From positions 2,117,501 to 2,181,500 of the forward strand of contig NZ_JAVQLW010000001.1 of assembly GCF_031822435.1 (NCBI RefSeq): a DNA stretch of 64,000 bases, given 5' to 3'. The translations under genes were made by a program, and so were the position numbers. The notes beneath the pieces were generated by a model, which did not search any database, was not told where the DNA came from, and saw only the letters and a list, made by a program, of their open reading frames with translations. Origin of the DNA: Paracoccus sp. MBLB3053 (GTDB lineage: Bacteria > Pseudomonadota > Alphaproteobacteria > Rhodobacterales > Rhodobacteraceae). Shown piece by piece: positions 33,605 to 43,562 of the stretch. Numbering within the stretch: position 1 is the first letter of the stretch; each line of letters opens with the position of its first letter.

Positions 33605-35325
33605 ACGGGGTGGACGATCTCGCGCTGGGCGCGAATTTTCATGACGAGGTCTGCAAGCTCCTGCCCGAGCTTGTCTCGTCTGAGGAAGAGTTCCCTTCGC
33701 GGCACGCTCTTTCGGATCACCTGTTGTCGCCTCAGACCCTGCCGCCAGACCCCGAACGATGTGCGATCACCGCTGTGATCGACCATGCCATCCCGTTCGC
33801 GCATCGGTTGCTGACGACCACGGGCGGATTCAGTCGCGTCGCCAGCATCTGGTTGCAGGAAACCCCCGTGACGAGGCGCCGCGACGACATTCCCTTCGGG
33901 CAGGAGTTCCGCGGCGCAGAGCTCGACAGGCTGCGGGGGGCGGGCACCGCGCATGTGCTGGACGAGGATTCTCTTTACCGCGAACTGGGCCTGCTGAACC
34001 CGGCCGGCAGGAATCGATGGCTGATGCGGGCAAAGACGCATGGTGCAGCTGTGATCGGCACGGCTGCGGGTTATCGGCCTGCAGACCCGAACGGACTCCA
34101 GCACCCGGTCATTGCCGTGGGCCTGCCCGATCGGGCGCTGGCGGACACGTCGGGTGCGGCCATGCCGCTGCTTCTTGAAACCGCGATTGCCTTCATCATC
34201 AGCCGTGCGAGGTTGCTCGCCAGGGAAATGAGCGCGAATGGAAAGAAGGTGCGCCCGCCTGTCGTGATCAATATCTCGCTGGGGATCACCGCTGGGCCAA
34301 GGGACGGCCATTCCCGTCTCGAACGTCTCCAGGACATGCTGTCTCGCGGGCCCGTGCCCGATCTCGGACCGGTGCGCTTTGTTCTGGCTGCGGGGAACAC
34401 GCGGGCGCAGACGCTTCTGGGCGTGCTCGAGCCCGGGCAATCGATCGGCTGGCGACTTCCGCCCGACGATCGCACGCCCAGCGAGGTGCAGATCTGGTCG
34501 GCTGCCCTCAAGGCCGGAAGTCCGGCGATCAGCCTCGAGGTGACCCTGCCGGACGGGCGAATGGTCGCGTCGGATTTCGTCCCGCCGAAACACAAGGGTA
34601 CCCAGATCGCGCGCATCTGCGACCCCGACGGCGGTGAACTGGCCCGCCTTGTCCTGCAGGCAGTGCCTCGCGGGTCGAAGCTGCGCCAATGCCTCTCCAT
34701 CATCGCTCCACCGACCGTGGCCGAAAAGTCGGGCGTCGCGCTTGCCCCGGCCGGCACTTGGCGGCTGAGGCTCCGTGGCGTCACGCCCGGTCCCTGCGAC
34801 ATGGTCGTGCAGCGGGACGATCGGCTGATCGGTTTCCCACGCGCGGGAAGGCAGTCCTATCTGGTCGAGAAGGGCTATTCGCCCAGGAAGAAGAACGGCC
34901 AGTGGAAGGGGCCGGACCCCACGCCCGCGAAGACGCTGATCCGACGCAACGGCACCTGCAACGCCTATGCCTGGGGAAGCGAGCAGCTTCGCTGCGGCGC
35001 GGTCTATCTGCAGCGGCATCGCTTGCCGGGCTATGCGAGCCTCTTGCAGGACGGGACGGGCGGCGATGTGCTTGCGCCCTCGGATCGTGGACCGGCCTTG
35101 CCGGGCATGCTTGCACCGGGCACCCGTGGTGCCAGCATGCAGGCACTGAGCGGCACGAGCATCTCTGCCCCGCGCCTGACGCGCTGGATATCGCGCCGCT
35201 TCGCCGCAGGAGAGCGCTTTGCCGATCGCGCAGCGCTGATTGCCGCCGCCAAGGCTGCGCATCCATCGGAATCTGGCACACCGAAGGTCGAACCCGACCT
35301 GCCCTGGCCGCATTTCGACGATTAG
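33601..35325 (+). CDS. S8 family serine peptidase (subtilase), no signal peptide
   Basis: 574 residues from ATG 33601, overlapping the upstream 71-residue gene as ATGA; an in-frame extension to 33508 is discarded. The triad is complete: D61 in [14 protein letters not shown]147 in [14 protein letters not shown], and S520 in [15 protein letters not shown], with oxyanion N266 in [12 protein letters not shown]. The segment between N266 and S520 is about 250 residues and contains beta-rich sequence, much longer than in subtilisin. No secretion signal or propeptide is evident, so it should act in the cytoplasm. Last gene of the cassette; purM starts 101 bp later. Confidence 0.85.
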   Translation: MNGVDDLALGANFHDEVCKLLPELVSSEEEFPSRHALSDHLLSPQTLPPDPERCAITAVIDHAIPFAHRLLTTTGGFSRVASIWLQETPVTRRRDDIPFGQEFRGAELDRLRGAGTAHVLDEDSLYRELGLLNPAGRNRWLMRAKTHGAAVIGTAAGYRPADPNGLQHPVIAVGLPDRALADTSGAAMPLLLETAIAFIISRARLLAREMSANGKKVRPPVVINISLGITAGPRDGHSRLERLQDMLSRGPVPDLGPVRFVLAAGNTRAQTLLGVLEPGQSIGWRLPPDDRTPSEVQIWSAALKAGSPAISLEVTLPDGRMVASDFVPPKHKGTQIARICDPDGGELARLVLQAVPRGSKLRQCLSIIAPPTVAEKSGVALAPAGTWRLRLRGVTPGPCDMVVQRDDRLIGFPRAGRQSYLVEKGYSPRKKNGQWKGPDPTPAKTLIRRNGTCNAYAWGSEQLRCGAVYLQRHRLPGYASLLQDGTGGDVLAPSDRGPALPGMLAPGTRGASMQALSGTSISAPRLTRWISRRFAAGERFADRAALIAAAKAAHPSESGTPKVEPDLPWPHFDD

Positions 35326-35426
35326 GCAGACTGCGAAAAGGTGCAATTCGCCCTTGCAGCGCAGCGGATCATTGCCTGTACGGCCCGGCTGCGCTATCGG
35401 GGCGCAAAGCAAAGGGGACCCCGCAC

Positions 35427-36473
35427 ATGACCGAGCGCAAATCTGGCCTGTCCTATGCCGAAGCCGGAGTGGATATCGATGCAGGCAATGCGCTTGTCGA
35501 GCGCATCAAACCCGCAGCCGCCGCAACCAAGCGGTCTGGCGTGATGGATGGGTTGGGCGGCTTCGGCGCGCTCTTCGATCCGCGCGCAGCCGGTTACCAG
35601 GACCCGGTCCTGGTCGCTGCGACTGATGGCGTGGGCACCAAGCTGCGCATCGGGATCGACACGGGCGAGTTGGACGGGCTGGGCATCGACCTTGTCGCCA
35701 TGTGCGTGAACGACCTGGTCTGCCAAGGCGCAGAGCCGCTGTTCTTCCTTGACTATTTCGCCACCGGCAAGCTGTCGGTCGATGAGGCCACCCGCGTTAT
35801 CAATGGCATCGCCGAGGGCTGCCGCCGTTCGGGCGCGGCGCTGATCGGGGGCGAAACGGCCGAGATGCCCGGCATGTATGCCAAGGGTGATTTCGACCTC
35901 GCCGGTTTCGCGGTGGGCGCAATGGAACGGGGGGCCGCCCTGCCGGCAGGTGTCGCGGATGGCGATGTCCTGTTGGGGCTCGCCTCGGATGGCGTCCATT
36001 CCAACGGTTTCTCGCTGGTGCGCAAGGTCGCAGAGCACGCAGGGCTTGACTGGAATTCGGATGCGCCCTTCGGCACGGGCACGCTGGGGCAGGCGCTGCT
36101 TGTTCCGACGCGGCTTTACGTGAAGCCGGTTCTGGCCGCGATCCGCGCGGGCGGCGTCCATGCCGCGGCCCATATCACCGGCGGCGGCATCACCGAGAAC
36201 CTGCCTCGCGTTCTGCCCAAAGGTCTGGGCGCCGAGATCGATCTGGACAGCTTCAGCCTGCCGCCGGTCTTCGACTGGCTGGCCGAAGCCGGCAATATCG
36301 CCGAGGCCGAAATGCTCAAGACCTTCAACTCGGGCATTGGCATGATCCTTTCGGTCGAGGCGGGGCATGCCGAGGCTATCGAATCCCTGCTGAAATCCGA
36401 GGGTGAAACCGTCTATCGCCTTGGCCAGGTCGTGCCGGGAGAGGGTGTGCGCTACAGCGGCAAGCTGCGGTGA
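35427..36473 (+). CDS. purM: Phosphoribosylformylglycinamidine cyclo-ligase
   Basis: 348 residues from ATG 35427. PurM (AIR synthetase) closes the imidazole ring of purines with ATP. Signatures: [82 protein letters not shown] and [13 protein letters not shown]. Length is normal. It overlaps purN by 4 bp. It marks the right-hand border of the accessory cassette. Confidence 0.97.
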   Translation: MTERKSGLSYAEAGVDIDAGNALVERIKPAAAATKRSGVMDGLGGFGALFDPRAAGYQDPVLVAATDGVGTKLRIGIDTGELDGLGIDLVAMCVNDLVCQGAEPLFFLDYFATGKLSVDEATRVINGIAEGCRRSGAALIGGETAEMPGMYAKGDFDLAGFAVGAMERGAALPAGVADGDVLLGLASDGVHSNGFSLVRKVAEHAGLDWNSDAPFGTGTLGQALLVPTRLYVKPVLAAIRAGGVHAAAHITGGGITENLPRVLPKGLGAEIDLDSFSLPPVFDWLAEAGNIAEAEMLKTFNSGIGMILSVEAGHAEAIESLLKSEGETVYRLGQVVPGEGVRYSGKLR

Positions 36474-37066
36474 AACGCGTCGCGATCCTGATTTCGGGCG
36501 GTGGCTCGAACATGATCAAGCTGGTCGAGTCGATGACCGGCGAGCATGCCGGCCGTGCTGTGGTTGTCGGCTCGAATGATCCTGATGCGGGTGGGCTTGC
36601 CAAGGCGGCCGCGATGGGCGTGCCGACATTTGCGGTAGATCACCGCGCCTACAAGGGGGATCGCGCCGCCTTCGAGGCCGCGCTGCTGGAGCCGCTGCTG
36701 GCGGCAGAGCCGGAGATCCTTTGCCTTGCGGGCTTCATGCGCATCCTGACGCCGGAATTCGTTTCGCGCTTCGAAGGGCGGATGCTGAACATCCACCCTT
36801 CGCTTCTGCCGAAATATCCGGGGCTTCATACCCATCAGCGCGCCATCGAGGCGGGCGATGCCGAAGCGGGGGCCTCGGTTCATCTGGTCACGCCGGAGCT
36901 GGATGCCGGTCCGATCCTGGGGCAGGCACGCGTTCCCGTCCTGCCCGACGACACGGCCGAGACGCTGGCCGCGCGTGTTCTGGTGCAGGAGCACCGGCTT
37001 TATCCCGAGGTTTTGCGGCGCTTCGTCCGAGGCGACCAGACACCGGTCCGGCTGACGGCAGCGTGA
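36470..37066 (+). CDS. purN: Phosphoribosylglycinamide formyltransferase
   Basis: 198 residues. PurN transfers formyl from 10-formyl-THF to GAR. N-terminal [33 protein letters not shown], and the catalytic stretch [40 protein letters not shown], with the [20 protein letters not shown] segment. Overlap with purM (4 bp) gives the usual purMN pair. A perfect terminator follows the stop. Confidence 0.96.
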   Translation: MKRVAILISGGGSNMIKLVESMTGEHAGRAVVVGSNDPDAGGLAKAAAMGVPTFAVDHRAYKGDRAAFEAALLEPLLAAEPEILCLAGFMRILTPEFVSRFEGRMLNIHPSLLPKYPGLHTHQRAIEAGDAEAGASVHLVTPELDAGPILGQARVPVLPDDTAETLAARVLVQEHRLYPEVLRRFVRGDQTPVRLTAA

Positions 37067-37067
37067 G

Positions 37068-37092
37068 AAAAGGGGCCCTAGGGCCCCTTTTT
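37068..37092 (+). terminator. Rho-independent terminator of purMN
   Basis: aaaaggggccc and gggccccttttt form an uninterrupted stem with a very short loop and a T-tract, 2 bp after the purN stop. Confidence 0.92.
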
Positions 37093-37182
37093 CGTAGGTG
37101 ACGGACACTTTCGGAAGGACGCCGGTTCCGCCCCATCGAGGGGCGCAACCGGCGCGGGGGGCCATGCCCCCGATCCGGGCCC

Positions 37183-38523
37183 CTACTTTTCCGGGACGAG
37201 CCCGCGCGGCGCGAAGCGCAAGACCAGCAGTAGCACCAGACCCATCGCGACGAAGCGCATGTGCGGGGCGCTTTCCAGCAGGTGTTGGCGCAAGCTTCCG
37301 GCAGGCAGGGGGGCGGTCACCAGGTTCATGAGCTGCGGCCCCCAGACCTCGGCCTTGATCCACAGGAACCAGATCAGCAACGCGCCCAGGACCGAGCCCC
37401 AATTATTGCCCGACCCACCGACGATCACCATGACCCAGATGAGGAAGGTGTATCGCAGCGGGTTGAAACCGCCCGGCGACAGCAGGCCGTCGAACGTGAC
37501 CATCATCGCGCCGGCAAGCCCGATCACGGCCGAACCCAGCACGAAGATCTGCAGATGCCGCGCCTTGACGTTCTTGCCCATGGCAGAGGCCGCGGTTTCG
37601 TTGTCGCGGATCGCGCGCATCATCCGGCCCCAGGGGGATTTCAGGGCAAGTTCCGCAAGGAGGATCAGCGCCAGAAGGACGATCCCGAATAGCCCGGCAT
37701 AGAGCAGCTTCACCCAGATCGCGGAGGCGGTCGACGCGTCCATCCCCCAATCGGCCGCCTTCGCGACAAAGCCCGGATCGTTCTGCAGGTCGAGCTCATA
37801 GGGCACGGGCCGGGGAATGCCCGACATGTTCTTGACGCCGCGGGCCAGCCATTCTTCGTTGCGAAGAACCGCCACGATGATTTCGCCGATGCCGAGCGTG
37901 GCGATCGCGAGGTAATCCGATCGCAATCCCAGTGCGACCTTGCCGACCCCCCATGCGGCCGCGGCCGCGAAGAGGGCGCCCACAGGCCAGGACAGCAGGA
38001 CTGGCCAGCCGAGTCCGCCGATATTGCCGGCCGAGGCGGAATTATTCGCCTCGATCGCCATGACGGCAGGATCAAAAAGGTAGCGGTAGAGCACGAAACC
38101 CAGAAGCAGCACCAGCGGCATCAGGAGAAAGCTCAGCGGCGCCTTGACACGTTTCCAGACCTGGCTGGCCAGCGCCAGCGTGCCAAGCCCCACGGCCAGT
38201 GCCAAAAGGACGCGTGGCCCGCCGGCTGCCCAGGCGCCTTCGACCGGCGCGGTGGCGACAAGGACGGGCCCGAGTGCCCCGAGTGCAAGAAAACCGACCA
38301 CACCGGCATTGAAGAGCCCGGCATAGCCCCATTGCATGTTCACGCCCAAGGTCATGATGGCCGAGATCAGGCCCATGTTGAGTATCGTGAGCGCCGAGTT
38401 CCAGCTGCCCGAGAAGAGCGCGTTTCGCGTCGTCCCCTCCAGCACGAAAAGGGCCATGACCAGCAGAAAGATCAGCGGGGCGCGCAACGGGCTGGACGCA
38501 TCGGCCTGACGAGTGTTCGACAT
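37183..38523 (-). CDS. livM: Branched-chain amino acid type ABC transporter permease (LivM)
   Basis: 446 residues from ATG 38523 with a gaggggg ribosome site. About 10 membrane helices. LivM/LivH family segments: LNMGLISAIMTLGVNMQWGY, AGLFNAGVVGFLALGALG, GLRSDYLAIATLGIGEIIVA, the EAA loop SPWGRMMRAIRDNETAASAMGK-like region around residue 320, and YTFLIWVMVIVGGSGNNWGS. It is longer than E. coli LivM because of an inserted helical segment at ~100-180. Last gene of the minus-strand order binding protein, livG, livF, livH, livM. Substrate not determinable. Confidence 0.9.
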   Translation of the reverse strand: MSNTRQADASSPLRAPLIFLLVMALFVLEGTTRNALFSGSWNSALTILNMGLISAIMTLGVNMQWGYAGLFNAGVVGFLALGALGPVLVATAPVEGAWAAGGPRVLLALAVGLGTLALASQVWKRVKAPLSFLLMPLVLLLGFVLYRYLFDPAVMAIEANNSASAGNIGGLGWPVLLSWPVGALFAAAAAWGVGKVALGLRSDYLAIATLGIGEIIVAVLRNEEWLARGVKNMSGIPRPVPYELDLQNDPGFVAKAADWGMDASTASAIWVKLLYAGLFGIVLLALILLAELALKSPWGRMMRAIRDNETAASAMGKNVKARHLQIFVLGSAVIGLAGAMMVTFDGLLSPGGFNPLRYTFLIWVMVIVGGSGNNWGSVLGALLIWFLWIKAEVWGPQLMNLVTAPLPAGSLRQHLLESAPHMRFVAMGLVLLLVLRFAPRGLVPEK

Positions 38524-38537
38524 TTTTCGGCCCCCTC

Positions 38538-39539
38538 TTAGTAGGCTTTGCCGCGGAACAGGCCGGTTGGCCTGAACAGCAGGACGACGATCAGGATGAC
38601 GAAGCTGACCGCGAACTTGTATTCGGTGGAGAGAAGCTGCAGCAGCCCTTCGGGCTGGAAGCCCAGATAGGTCGCGATCTTCTTCCAGGGATAAGTTACC
38701 GCGACCTCGGAAAAGGCGACGATGAAGCCACCCGCGACCGCGCCCAGCGGATTGCCCAGCCCGCCCACGATCGCTGCGGCAAAGATCGGCAGCAGGATCT
38801 GGAAATAGTTGAAGGCCTTGAAGCTTTTGTCGAGCCCGTAAAGCGTGCCCGCAGTCACTGCCAGCGCGGTCGCGATGATCCATGTCAGCCGGACGATCCG
38901 CTCGGGGTCGATCCCCGAGAGCAGCGCCAGATCCTCGTTATCGGCATAGGCGCGCATCGCCTTGCCGGACCGCGAACGGCTGAGGAAACGGAACAGCGCC
39001 CAGCAGCTCAGGAATGTCACGACAAGCGTGATGACCTGGCTGACACGCAGCGACAAGCCTTCGGCGAGGCCGGACCATGCCTTGAAGTCCTGTACGCTTA
39101 TCAGGAAACGCGCGCCGTCGTCGAAGCGGATATCATCCACCCCGATTACGAGGCGGGTGAGGCCGTTCATCAGGAACATGACCCCGACCGATGCCATCAC
39201 CAGGATGATCGGCTCGGATCGCTTCTGGCGATAGAAACGGTAAACGACCCGGTCCGTGCCCAGAACGAAGACCGAGCAGAGCGCGATGCCGATCGGCAGC
39301 GCGAGGAGCGCGGTGGGCAGAGGACCAAGGCTGATGCCCATGGCCTGCAGCCCCCAGGTCACGAGGATGACCAATGCGGTGCCGAAGGCCATCGTATCGC
39401 CATGGGCGAAGTTCGAAAAGCGCAGGATGCCGTAGATCAGGGTCACCCCGAGCGCACCCAGCGCGAGTTGCGCCCCATAGGATGCCGCGGGGATCACCAC
39501 GAAGTTCAGGATGGCCACAATGGCGTTCAGGATGTCCAT
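38538..39539 (-). CDS. livH: Branched-chain amino acid type ABC transporter permease (LivH)
   Basis: 333 residues from ATG 39539 (MDILNAIVAILNFVVIPAAS); the upstream extension overlapping livF is discarded. Eight or nine membrane helices with LivH signatures LGVTLIYGILRFSNFAHGD, FLSRSRSGKAMRAYADNEDL (cytoplasmic coupling loop) and IVGGLGNPLGAVAGGF. It starts one base after the livF stop. Together with LivM it forms the membrane channel driven by LivF and LivG. Confidence 0.92.
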   Translation of the reverse strand: MDILNAIVAILNFVVIPAASYGAQLALGALGVTLIYGILRFSNFAHGDTMAFGTALVILVTWGLQAMGISLGPLPTALLALPIGIALCSVFVLGTDRVVYRFYRQKRSEPIILVMASVGVMFLMNGLTRLVIGVDDIRFDDGARFLISVQDFKAWSGLAEGLSLRVSQVITLVVTFLSCWALFRFLSRSRSGKAMRAYADNEDLALLSGIDPERIVRLTWIIATALAVTAGTLYGLDKSFKAFNYFQILLPIFAAAIVGGLGNPLGAVAGGFIVAFSEVAVTYPWKKIATYLGFQPEGLLQLLSTEYKFAVSFVILIVVLLFRPTGLFRGKAY

Positions 39540-39540
39540 G

Positions 39541-40251
39541 TCAGCCCCCAAGGAACGTGCGGCGGACCTCGGGATCGGCCAGCAATGCCCGACCGGTGTC
39601 GGTATAGCGGTTTGCGCCCTGCACGAGAACATAGCCGATATCGGCGATCTCGAGCGCCTGGCGCGCGTTCTGTTCCACCATCAGGATCGAAATGCCGGTG
39701 CGGGCGACCTCGATGATGCGGTCGAAGAGTTCGTCCATGACGATGGGCGAAACACCCGCGGTGGGCTCGTCCAGCATCAGAAGACGCGGTTTCGTCATCA
39801 GGGCGCGGCCGACGGCGACCTGCTGTCGCTGTCCGCCCGACAGCTCGCCCGCATTCTGCTTGCGCTTGTCGGCGACGGCGGGGAACAGGTGATAGACCTG
39901 CTCCATGGTCTCGCGGTAATCATCCTCGCGGATGAAGGCACCCATCTCGAGGTTTTCCTCGACCGTCATGGTCGGGAAGATGTTGTGGGTTTGCGGGACG
40001 AAGCCCATGCCCTTGTGGACGCGCTCTTGCGGTGTCAGCCGGGAAATGTCCTGGCCGCCCAGAAGGACTTCGCCTTCGCGCAGGTCCAGCATGCCGAAGA
40101 CGGCCTTCATCGCGGTCGACTTTCCCGCCCCGTTCGGCCCGACGATCACGGCGATCTGGCCCTGATCGACGGTCAGCGTGCAGCCGTTCAGGATGTCGGC
40201 CTTGCCATAGCCGCCACGCATCGCGCTTGCGGAAAGATAGGGTTGGCTCAT
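39541..40251 (-). CDS. livF: Branched-chain amino acid type ABC transporter ATPase (LivF)
   Basis: 236 residues. Walker A GPNGAGKSTAMKAVFG, Q-loop FVPQTHNIFPTMTVEENLEM, ABC signature ELSGGQRQQVAVGRALM, Walker B LLMLDEPTAGVSP and the H-loop in VEQNARQAL. The VPQxxNIFPxMTVxENL pattern is the LivF subtype. It overlaps livG by 4 bp and ends one base before livH. Confidence 0.95.
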   Translation of the reverse strand: MSQPYLSASAMRGGYGKADILNGCTLTVDQGQIAVIVGPNGAGKSTAMKAVFGMLDLREGEVLLGGQDISRLTPQERVHKGMGFVPQTHNIFPTMTVEENLEMGAFIREDDYRETMEQVYHLFPAVADKRKQNAGELSGGQRQQVAVGRALMTKPRLLMLDEPTAGVSPIVMDELFDRIIEVARTGISILMVEQNARQALEIADIGYVLVQGANRYTDTGRALLADPEVRRTFLGG

Positions 40252-41129
40252 CCGATGTCTCCCGCCGGCTTGCCATCGCCGCCCTGGCCCGCTTCCGAAC
40301 CCATTCCGGGCTGGGCGCCATGGCTTTCGCCGAAACTCGCTTCCTCGGCCAGTTCGGCGGCGACCTTGTTCTTGAGACCGGTGCCCAGATAGGCCTCGAT
40401 CACGGCCTCATTCTGCATGATGCTGTCTGCCGAACCCTGGGCCAGGACCTTGCCTTGGGCCATGACGATCACCGGATCGCAAAGGCGGCCGATGAAATCC
40501 ATGTCGTGTTCGATGACGCAGAAGGTGTAGCCGCGTTCCTTGTTCAGGCGCACGATGGCATCTCCGATGGTGCCCAGCAGCGTGCGGTTCACGCCGGCGC
40601 CCACCTCGTCGAGGAAGACGATCTTGGCATCGACCATCATCGTGCGGCCCAGCTCGAGAAGCTTTTTCTGGCCGCCCGAGAGATTGCCCGCTTTTTCGTC
40701 CGCGACATGCGAGATCGTCAGGAACTCAAGAACCTCATCGGCCTTCTTGCGCAGCGCACGTTCTTCCTCGCGGATACGCCCGCGACGGAGCCACGTGTTA
40801 AGCAGTGTTTCGCCGGCCTGGGCGCCCGGAACCATCATCAGGTTTTCCCGCACCGTCATCGACGAGAACTCATGCGCAAGCTGGAACGTGCGCAAAAGGC
40901 CCTTATGGAACAGCTCATGCGGGGCGAGCCCGGAGATGTCTTCGCCATCCATCACCACCCGGCCCGAAGTGGGCGGCAGGACACCGGCGATCACATTGAA
41001 AAGTGTTGATTTTCCTGCGCCGTTCGGCCCAATCAGGCCGGTGATCGAGCCGGTCTCGATCGTGAGGCTCGCGCCGTCCACGGCACGGAATCCCCCGAAG
41101 TGTCGGTGCAGGTCATGGACCTGAATCAT
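40248..41129 (-). CDS. livG: Branched-chain amino acid type ABC transporter ATPase (LivG)
   Basis: 293 residues from ATG 41129, with ggggag upstream. Walker A GPNGAGKSTLFNVIAG, LivG-type Q-loop RTFQLAHEFSSMTVRENLMM, signature NLSGGQKKLLELGRTMM, Walker B IVFLDEVGAGVNR (Glu then Val in place of the usual Pro) and H-loop VIEHDMDFI. A C-terminal tail after residue ~255 is Gly-rich and specific to this protein. Located 110 bp after the binding-protein gene, with a terminator hairpin between. Confidence 0.94.
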   Translation of the reverse strand: MIQVHDLHRHFGGFRAVDGASLTIETGSITGLIGPNGAGKSTLFNVIAGVLPPTSGRVVMDGEDISGLAPHELFHKGLLRTFQLAHEFSSMTVRENLMMVPGAQAGETLLNTWLRRGRIREEERALRKKADEVLEFLTISHVADEKAGNLSGGQKKLLELGRTMMVDAKIVFLDEVGAGVNRTLLGTIGDAIVRLNKERGYTFCVIEHDMDFIGRLCDPVIVMAQGKVLAQGSADSIMQNEAVIEAYLGTGLKNKVAAELAEEASFGESHGAQPGMGSEAGQGGDGKPAGDIG

Positions 41130-41192
41130 GGTACTCCCCAGACCTCGCAATTTGCGCGAAGTAGCCCCTTTAAGGGCATGTTATAATTATCG

Positions 41193-41216
41193 AAAAGGCC
41201 CGGAAAAATCCGGGCC
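41193..41216 (-). terminator. Hairpin between binding-protein gene and livG (minus strand)
   Basis: ggcccgga (41197-41204) and tccgggcc (41209-41216) form a perfect 8-bp stem; read on the minus strand it is followed by tttt. It probably terminates most transcripts of the binding-protein gene while letting some proceed into livGFHM. Confidence 0.8.
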
Positions 41217-41239
41217 CCCCGTAGTCTTTCGCCGATGAC

Positions 41240-42424
41240 TCAGCGGTAGCTGACAACGTTCAGTTGACCGCCCTTGAAATCGACCTCGCGGTAGACACCG
41301 GCGCTTTCGCCCGGCTCGACCAGTTCGACCGAGGTTGCGCCGACATAATCGACATCTTGCCCGGCGGCAATCAATTCCAGCGCCTTGCCCAGTTCGCCCG
41401 GGTAGATCTTTTCGCCCGGAGCGTTCGCGACTTCCATGACCTTGTCCTTGTAGGCCTTGGGGTCCGAAGACTTGGCGGCCTGCATCGACAGCATGATCAG
41501 CGCGGCCGAGTCATAGGATTCGCCGGCATAGGCCGATGTTCCGTCAAAACCGGCTGCCGTGGCAAGCTCAGCGAATTTTTGGTTGCCTTCACCTTCGGCC
41601 GAGGGGTTCTGGCCGAAAGAGGTTTCAAGCGCGGTGCCGAACTTTTCGACCAGCGTGTTGTTGACCATGCCGTCGGGCAGAACGAAGGTTTCGAAGGCGC
41701 CCGTATCCAGCGCACCCTGGATCACGCCCGAACCACCCTGATCGGCATAGCCGGCGACAACCAATGCGTCTCCACCTGCGGCCGCGAGCGCGGCGACTTC
41801 GGCCGAGTAATCCGCCTTGCCGTCGTCATGAGCGGCCACGATCGTCACCGAGCCGCCCTTTTCCTTGTAGGAATTGGCGAAGCTGTCCGCGAGACCCTTG
41901 CCGTAGTCGTTGTTCGTATAGGTCACTGCAACGCTGTTGATGCCCTTTTCCAGCACGATATCGGCCATGACTTCGCCTTGACGCGCATCCGAAGGTGCGG
42001 TCCGGAAGAAGAAGCCCTTGTCGTCGATGGAGGAAAGCGCAGGTGAGGTGGCCGACGGCGAGATCATGACGATGCCGTTCGGCACGCCGACCTTTTCAAG
42101 CGAGGCGATGGTTTCGCCCGAGCACATGCCGCCCATGATGCCCTTGACGCCTTCGGCGCTGACAAGACGTTCGACCGCGGCAACCGAAGCCGCGGCATCG
42201 ACGCAGGTGTTATCCGCAACGACAGGCACGATCGTCGAGCCGTCCAGAAGCTTGCCGCTGTCCGACACTTCCTTCATGGCGAGTTCGGCACCCTTTTGCA
42301 TCGCCGGCGAGATGGATTCCAGCGGCCCTGTCAGGCCCAGCGAGATACCCAGCTTGATATCTTCGGCTCCTGCAGCCCCGGCGAACATGGCACCGGCAAC
42401 GCTGGCCAGAAGAAGCTTTTTCAT
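41240..42424 (-). CDS. ABC transporter periplasmic substrate-binding protein (amino acid/Liv type)
   Basis: 394 residues from ATG 42424, gggag upstream. Signal peptide MKKLLLASVAGAMFAGAAGA then EDIKLGISLGLTGPLESISP, the typical start of Leu/Ile/Val-type receptors (type I periplasmic fold). Conserved VVADNTCVDAAASVAAVERL, GGMCSGETIASLEKV and FFFRTAPSDARQGEVMADIV follow. Ligand is not fixed by sequence; related proteins bind amino acids, amides or aromatic compounds. First gene of the transporter locus, 133 bp downstream of a GlxA-type regulator on the same strand. Confidence 0.9.
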   Translation of the reverse strand: MKKLLLASVAGAMFAGAAGAEDIKLGISLGLTGPLESISPAMQKGAELAMKEVSDSGKLLDGSTIVPVVADNTCVDAAASVAAVERLVSAEGVKGIMGGMCSGETIASLEKVGVPNGIVMISPSATSPALSSIDDKGFFFRTAPSDARQGEVMADIVLEKGINSVAVTYTNNDYGKGLADSFANSYKEKGGSVTIVAAHDDGKADYSAEVAALAAAGGDALVVAGYADQGGSGVIQGALDTGAFETFVLPDGMVNNTLVEKFGTALETSFGQNPSAEGEGNQKFAELATAAGFDGTSAYAGESYDSAALIMLSMQAAKSSDPKAYKDKVMEVANAPGEKIYPGELGKALELIAAGQDVDYVGATSVELVEPGESAGVYREVDFKGGQLNVVSYR

Positions 42425-42557
42425 TTTCAGACTCCCTGAATGGAACATTGTCCTGGCGGCAAGCTATCTGGGGAGCCGACAAAAGAAAAGTGCGCGAGAT
42501 TGCAAACTGCCGGTCAAAAGCGTCAAAAAGTCAGGGATGACCGAAAGGAAATGGCGA

Positions 42558-43562
42558 TCAGCTGGGGGTTTCGCCGGTGCCACGTTGTCGATAGGGGGTG
42601 CTGCCATAGGTCGCGCGGTAGCATTTCGAGAAATGCGAAGCAGAGGCGAAGCCGCTGGCCAGCGCAATTTCCATCACGCTCATCTGCGTCTGCATCAGCA
42701 GGTTGCGCGCGCGTTCGAGCCGCAGTTCCATATAGTAGCGCTTGGGCGAGCGCCCGACATAGCGCGCAAAGAGTCGCTCAAGCTGGCGCGGTGACATGTT
42801 CGCGTCCTGGGCCAGCCTCGCGGGGCTGATCGGGTCCTCGATATTTGCCTCCATGCGGGCGACCACTTGGGCAAGACGCGGGTGCCGGGCACCGATCCGG
42901 GTGGTGATCGAAAGACGCTGGTGATCGTCTTCCGAGCGGATCGAGGTATGGATCATCTGATCTGCGACCCGATTGGCCAATTCGTTCCCGTGGTCGCGCG
43001 CGATCTGGCGCAGCATGAGATCGATTGCGGCGGTGCCGCCGGCCGCGGTGATCCGATTGTCGTCCTCGACGAAGACTGTCCGGATCAGCGTCACGTCGGG
43101 ATATTCCTCGGCGAAGCCGTCCTGATTTTCCCAATGAATGGTCGCGCGTCTGCCGTCCAGAAGCCCAGCTTGCGCAAGGACCCAGGCCCCGGTGCAAAGC
43201 GCCCCGATCCGGGTTCCCCGTCGTGCTTCGCGACGCAACCAGGCGAGCACAGGGCGCGTCGCCGCCCTGGATGCATCAAGCCCACCGCAGACCAGAATCG
43301 TGTCTCCGCGCTGTGTTTCGATCAGTCCGCCATCCAGCGCTATCCGTGTTCCGTTCGAGCAGCTCGCGAAATCCGCCTGCTCGCCAATGACCCGCCATTC
43401 GTAGAGATGCTGACATGAAAGCCGGTTCGCAAGCCGCAGCGGCTCAATCGCAGCGGCGAAAGAAATCAGCGTAAACCGTTCGAGCAAAAGGAAATAATAG
43501 CGCTGAGAGCGCATGACGGGCAGGCTGGTGCGCGATGAAATGGCTGGGTTCGTGTCTGGCAT
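42558..43562 (-). CDS. GlxA family AraC-type transcriptional regulator
   Basis: 334 residues. N-terminal DJ-1/PfpI-like domain (LLERFTLISFAAAIEPLRLA, DTILVCGGLDAS, GTRIGALCTGAWVLAQAGLL with the Cys of the nucleophile-elbow position, ATIHWENQDGFAEEYPD) and C-terminal double helix-turn-helix (PISPARLAQDANMSPRQLER, LFARYVGRSPKRYYMELRLE, VMEIALASGFASASHFSKCY). This is the layout of GbdR/CdhR/ArgR-type regulators of nitrogenous compounds such as betaine, carnitine and arginine. It may control the adjacent transporter. It is divergent from the DAHP synthase gene. Confidence 0.88.
   Translation of the reverse strand: MPDTNPAISSRTSLPVMRSQRYYFLLLERFTLISFAAAIEPLRLANRLSCQHLYEWRVIGEQADFASCSNGTRIALDGGLIETQRGDTILVCGGLDASRAATRPVLAWLRREARRGTRIGALCTGAWVLAQAGLLDGRRATIHWENQDGFAEEYPDVTLIRTVFVEDDNRITAAGGTAAIDLMLRQIARDHGNELANRVADQMIHTSIRSEDDHQRLSITTRIGARHPRLAQVVARMEANIEDPISPARLAQDANMSPRQLERLFARYVGRSPKRYYMELRLERARNLLMQTQMSVMEIALASGFASASHFSKCYRATYGSTPYRQRGTGETPS

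Noticed and set aside
33592..35412. 606-codon minus-strand frame opposite the subtilase
   Set aside because: No motifs; the plus strand holds a complete catalytic triad.
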